From a virus: 30,997 bases of DNA. How positions within the stretch are numbered: the stretch's first letter is position 1; the number at the start of each line of letters is the position of its first letter. The translations under genes and the position numbers were made by a program. The DNA is taken from the IMG/VR virus record IMGVR_UViG_3300043411_000259, positions 1 to 30,997 of that record. One strand, given 5' to 3'. The notes below the pieces were generated by a model. That model was not told where the DNA came from. It searched no databases and saw nothing but the letters and a program-made list of their open reading frames with translations. This document shows positions 29,861 to 30,997 of this stretch, piece by piece.

Positions 29861-30744
29861 TTCTTAGCCACTCCCTTCCCATGATCACAATGAAACCTAA
29901 CAGGGCAATACCCAATACACCTACGCTGTTCACCGGCTCTGGGTTCAAGCTTTGTCTTAGCTAGTGTCACTGGATCCTTTACATTAGCAGACATCCATGA
30001 CAATGCTTCCTGCTTAGTGTCACAGATCTTCTTCGCTGACTTGTGACCATCCACCTTCACTGCCCATCCACCACCCTTGGTCCATCGCTCATCTGATGTA
30101 CACATTGGTAGGCTAGCAGTGGCAGTGGTTTCTGCTAGCTGATGAATAGCCACTCGATCATGAATGAACTTCTCTGTCTGACTCAGTGGCCACACCTCAA
30201 TGGGGATGATCTTGAACCCCACCTGTGGGTAGTCACGCTCACGGTATGACTTCATCTTGTTCCAGTCTCTGAAGTTAGCAAACACCTCAAGCCTATTAAC
30301 ATCATACCCATTCTTGTGAGCCAGCCACCTATACACATTCAGCTGCTGAGTCCACTCATCCTTGGCTCCATAAATAGCCACCCAATAGGATGTGTTCTTG
30401 TAGTCTTGAATGAGCTTCTCTTGTCGATCATTGACATCAATCTGACCAGAGATCTTCCACCCTAGCACCTCAGCAAACAAGCGCTCTTCCAAGATGTAAC
30501 GCTTAGGATCAAGCGTCTTACCAGCCCACTCAAGCACAGCATGCACAGCTGACCCACTCATTGCATAGAGTTGATCAGCTGCTTCCACCTCAAGCTTATC
30601 CCCCAAGCGCTCCTGTAACTGGCGGATGCGTGGAGGTAGGATCAATCCAGTGACAGAGATCTGAGAATCACCCTTGCTGTAGGGTCGATTCTTGATGGCC
30701 TCCAGCACTGCTTCGGGTAGGTTGTGACTGTCGATGATACCCAA
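29857..30744 (-). CDS. RecB/Cas4-like PD-(D/E)XK nuclease
   Basis: A 295-residue protein. Motifs in order: an early SQISVTGLILPPRI, a GSAVHAV helix with H68, ISGQIDVND with D103, then LIQDYKNT with D114 and K116, then the QxxxY motif WTQQLNVYRW. These are the RecB-family nuclease residues. The C-terminus has CIGYCPVRFHC, a Cys cluster like the iron-sulphur Cys of Cas4/AddB nucleases, although no N-terminal Cys partner is seen. It probably processes DNA ends for recombination. The start is uncertain: TTG 30744 follows the stop of the previous gene directly in the same frame and lacks a good ribosome site; GTG 30708 is another option. Confidence 0.8.
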   Translation of the reverse strand: MGIIDSHNLPEAVLEAIKNRPYSKGDSQISVTGLILPPRIRQLQERLGDKLEVEAADQLYAMSGSAVHAVLEWAGKTLDPKRYILEERLFAEVLGWKISGQIDVNDRQEKLIQDYKNTSYWVAIYGAKDEWTQQLNVYRWLAHKNGYDVNRLEVFANFRDWNKMKSYRERDYPQVGFKIIPIEVWPLSQTEKFIHDRVAIHQLAETTATASLPMCTSDERWTKGGGWAVKVDGHKSAKKICDTKQEALSWMSANVKDPVTLAKTKLEPRAGEQRRCIGYCPVRFHCDHGKGVAKK

Positions 30745-30997
30745 TCACAACTTACCAAACCGATTGTCAAGTAGTGTTGACTGGATGCCGCTGCCTGAAA
30801 CCTCGATGCTATCTCCGTAATCATTTGTGTTCCCAAGAGCCCTGTCAAGATCTCGGTATAGTTGGTATGTAGCCATTGCAGATGAAGCCTTACTCATCAA
30901 AGCTGCAATACCAGCCGCCTCCCTCTTGCTCAGGGTGATACTTACAAATGGCTCCCACTTAGGCTTCTTCTCTTCCTTAACAATCACCTCAACCTTA
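30745..30997 (-). CDS. Small protein, unknown (5' end cut by window edge)
   Basis: An 80-residue frame from GTG 30987, but the frame stays open to the window edge, so a start outside is possible. It has KWEPFVSITLSKREAAGIAA, then the helix MATYQLYRDLDRAL, then GDSIEVSGSGIQS. The form is common for small proteins beside phage replication genes. Its TGA stop (30745-30747) is directly followed, in the same frame, by the RecB-like nuclease reading frame. Function unknown. Confidence 0.6.
   Translation of the reverse strand, partial: KVEVIVKEEKKPKWEPFVSITLSKREAAGIAALMSKASSAMATYQLYRDLDRALGNTNDYGDSIEVSGSGIQSTLLDNRFGKL

Overview
This window is part of a tailed double-stranded DNA phage genome, most likely podovirus-like. 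It holds an N4 gp56-type major capsid protein, a head-tail adaptor, a nozzle-like tail protein, a run of presumed internal (ejected) virion proteins ending in one giant protein, and a lysis cassette. I see no tail-tube, sheath or tape-measure genes, no tRNA, no integrase and no CRISPR array. The host cannot be named. A T4-type lysozyme and small membrane lysis proteins fit a Gram-negative host, but that is inference. Terminase and portal genes must lie outside the left edge.

Layout. Positions 2-20735 form a rightward virion and lysis arm: truncated major capsid protein, small capsid-associated protein, a strong intrinsic terminator (1737-1781), adaptor, nozzle-like protein, beta-rich virion protein, GNAT acetyltransferase, two paralogous internal-protein genes made by tandem duplication, two more internal-protein genes, and a 2836-residue polyvalent protein. 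The arm ends with a small membrane protein, endolysin, two small genes and a holin-like protein. The first internal-protein paralogue is split into two frames at a heptamer that fits programmed -1 frameshifting.

Positions 20683-30997 form a leftward arm, read from the right edge toward the middle: a truncated small gene, a RecB-like nuclease, a small Cys-rich protein, a PrimPol/AAA primase-helicase, a Cys-rich zinc-binding-like gene overlapping a RusA-like resolvase, a secreted TolB-like propeller gene, five small unknown genes, a 74-residue gene, a 379-residue unknown protein, a PD-(D/E)XK-like protein, a DUF1599-like protein, several small genes and two SLOG (Rossmann-type nucleotide-ligand) proteins. 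Nearly all neighbours overlap by a few bases (ATGA, GTGA or TAATG), so this arm looks like one long polycistronic unit whose promoter is off the right edge. The two arms converge and overlap by 53 bp at 20683-20735.

The points that stand out are: the giant virion protein with a zincin HExxH motif, an ADP-ribosyltransferase-like domain and an LPD38-like C-terminal region; the candidate frameshift; a GC-rich segment of about 2 kb (roughly 25110-27115) with both edges inside genes; a secreted TolB-like gene that straddles the right edge of that segment; and a 272-bp two-frame overlap between the RusA-like gene and its neighbour. No intergenic stretch exceeds 100 bp, and I found no convincing sigma-70 promoter.
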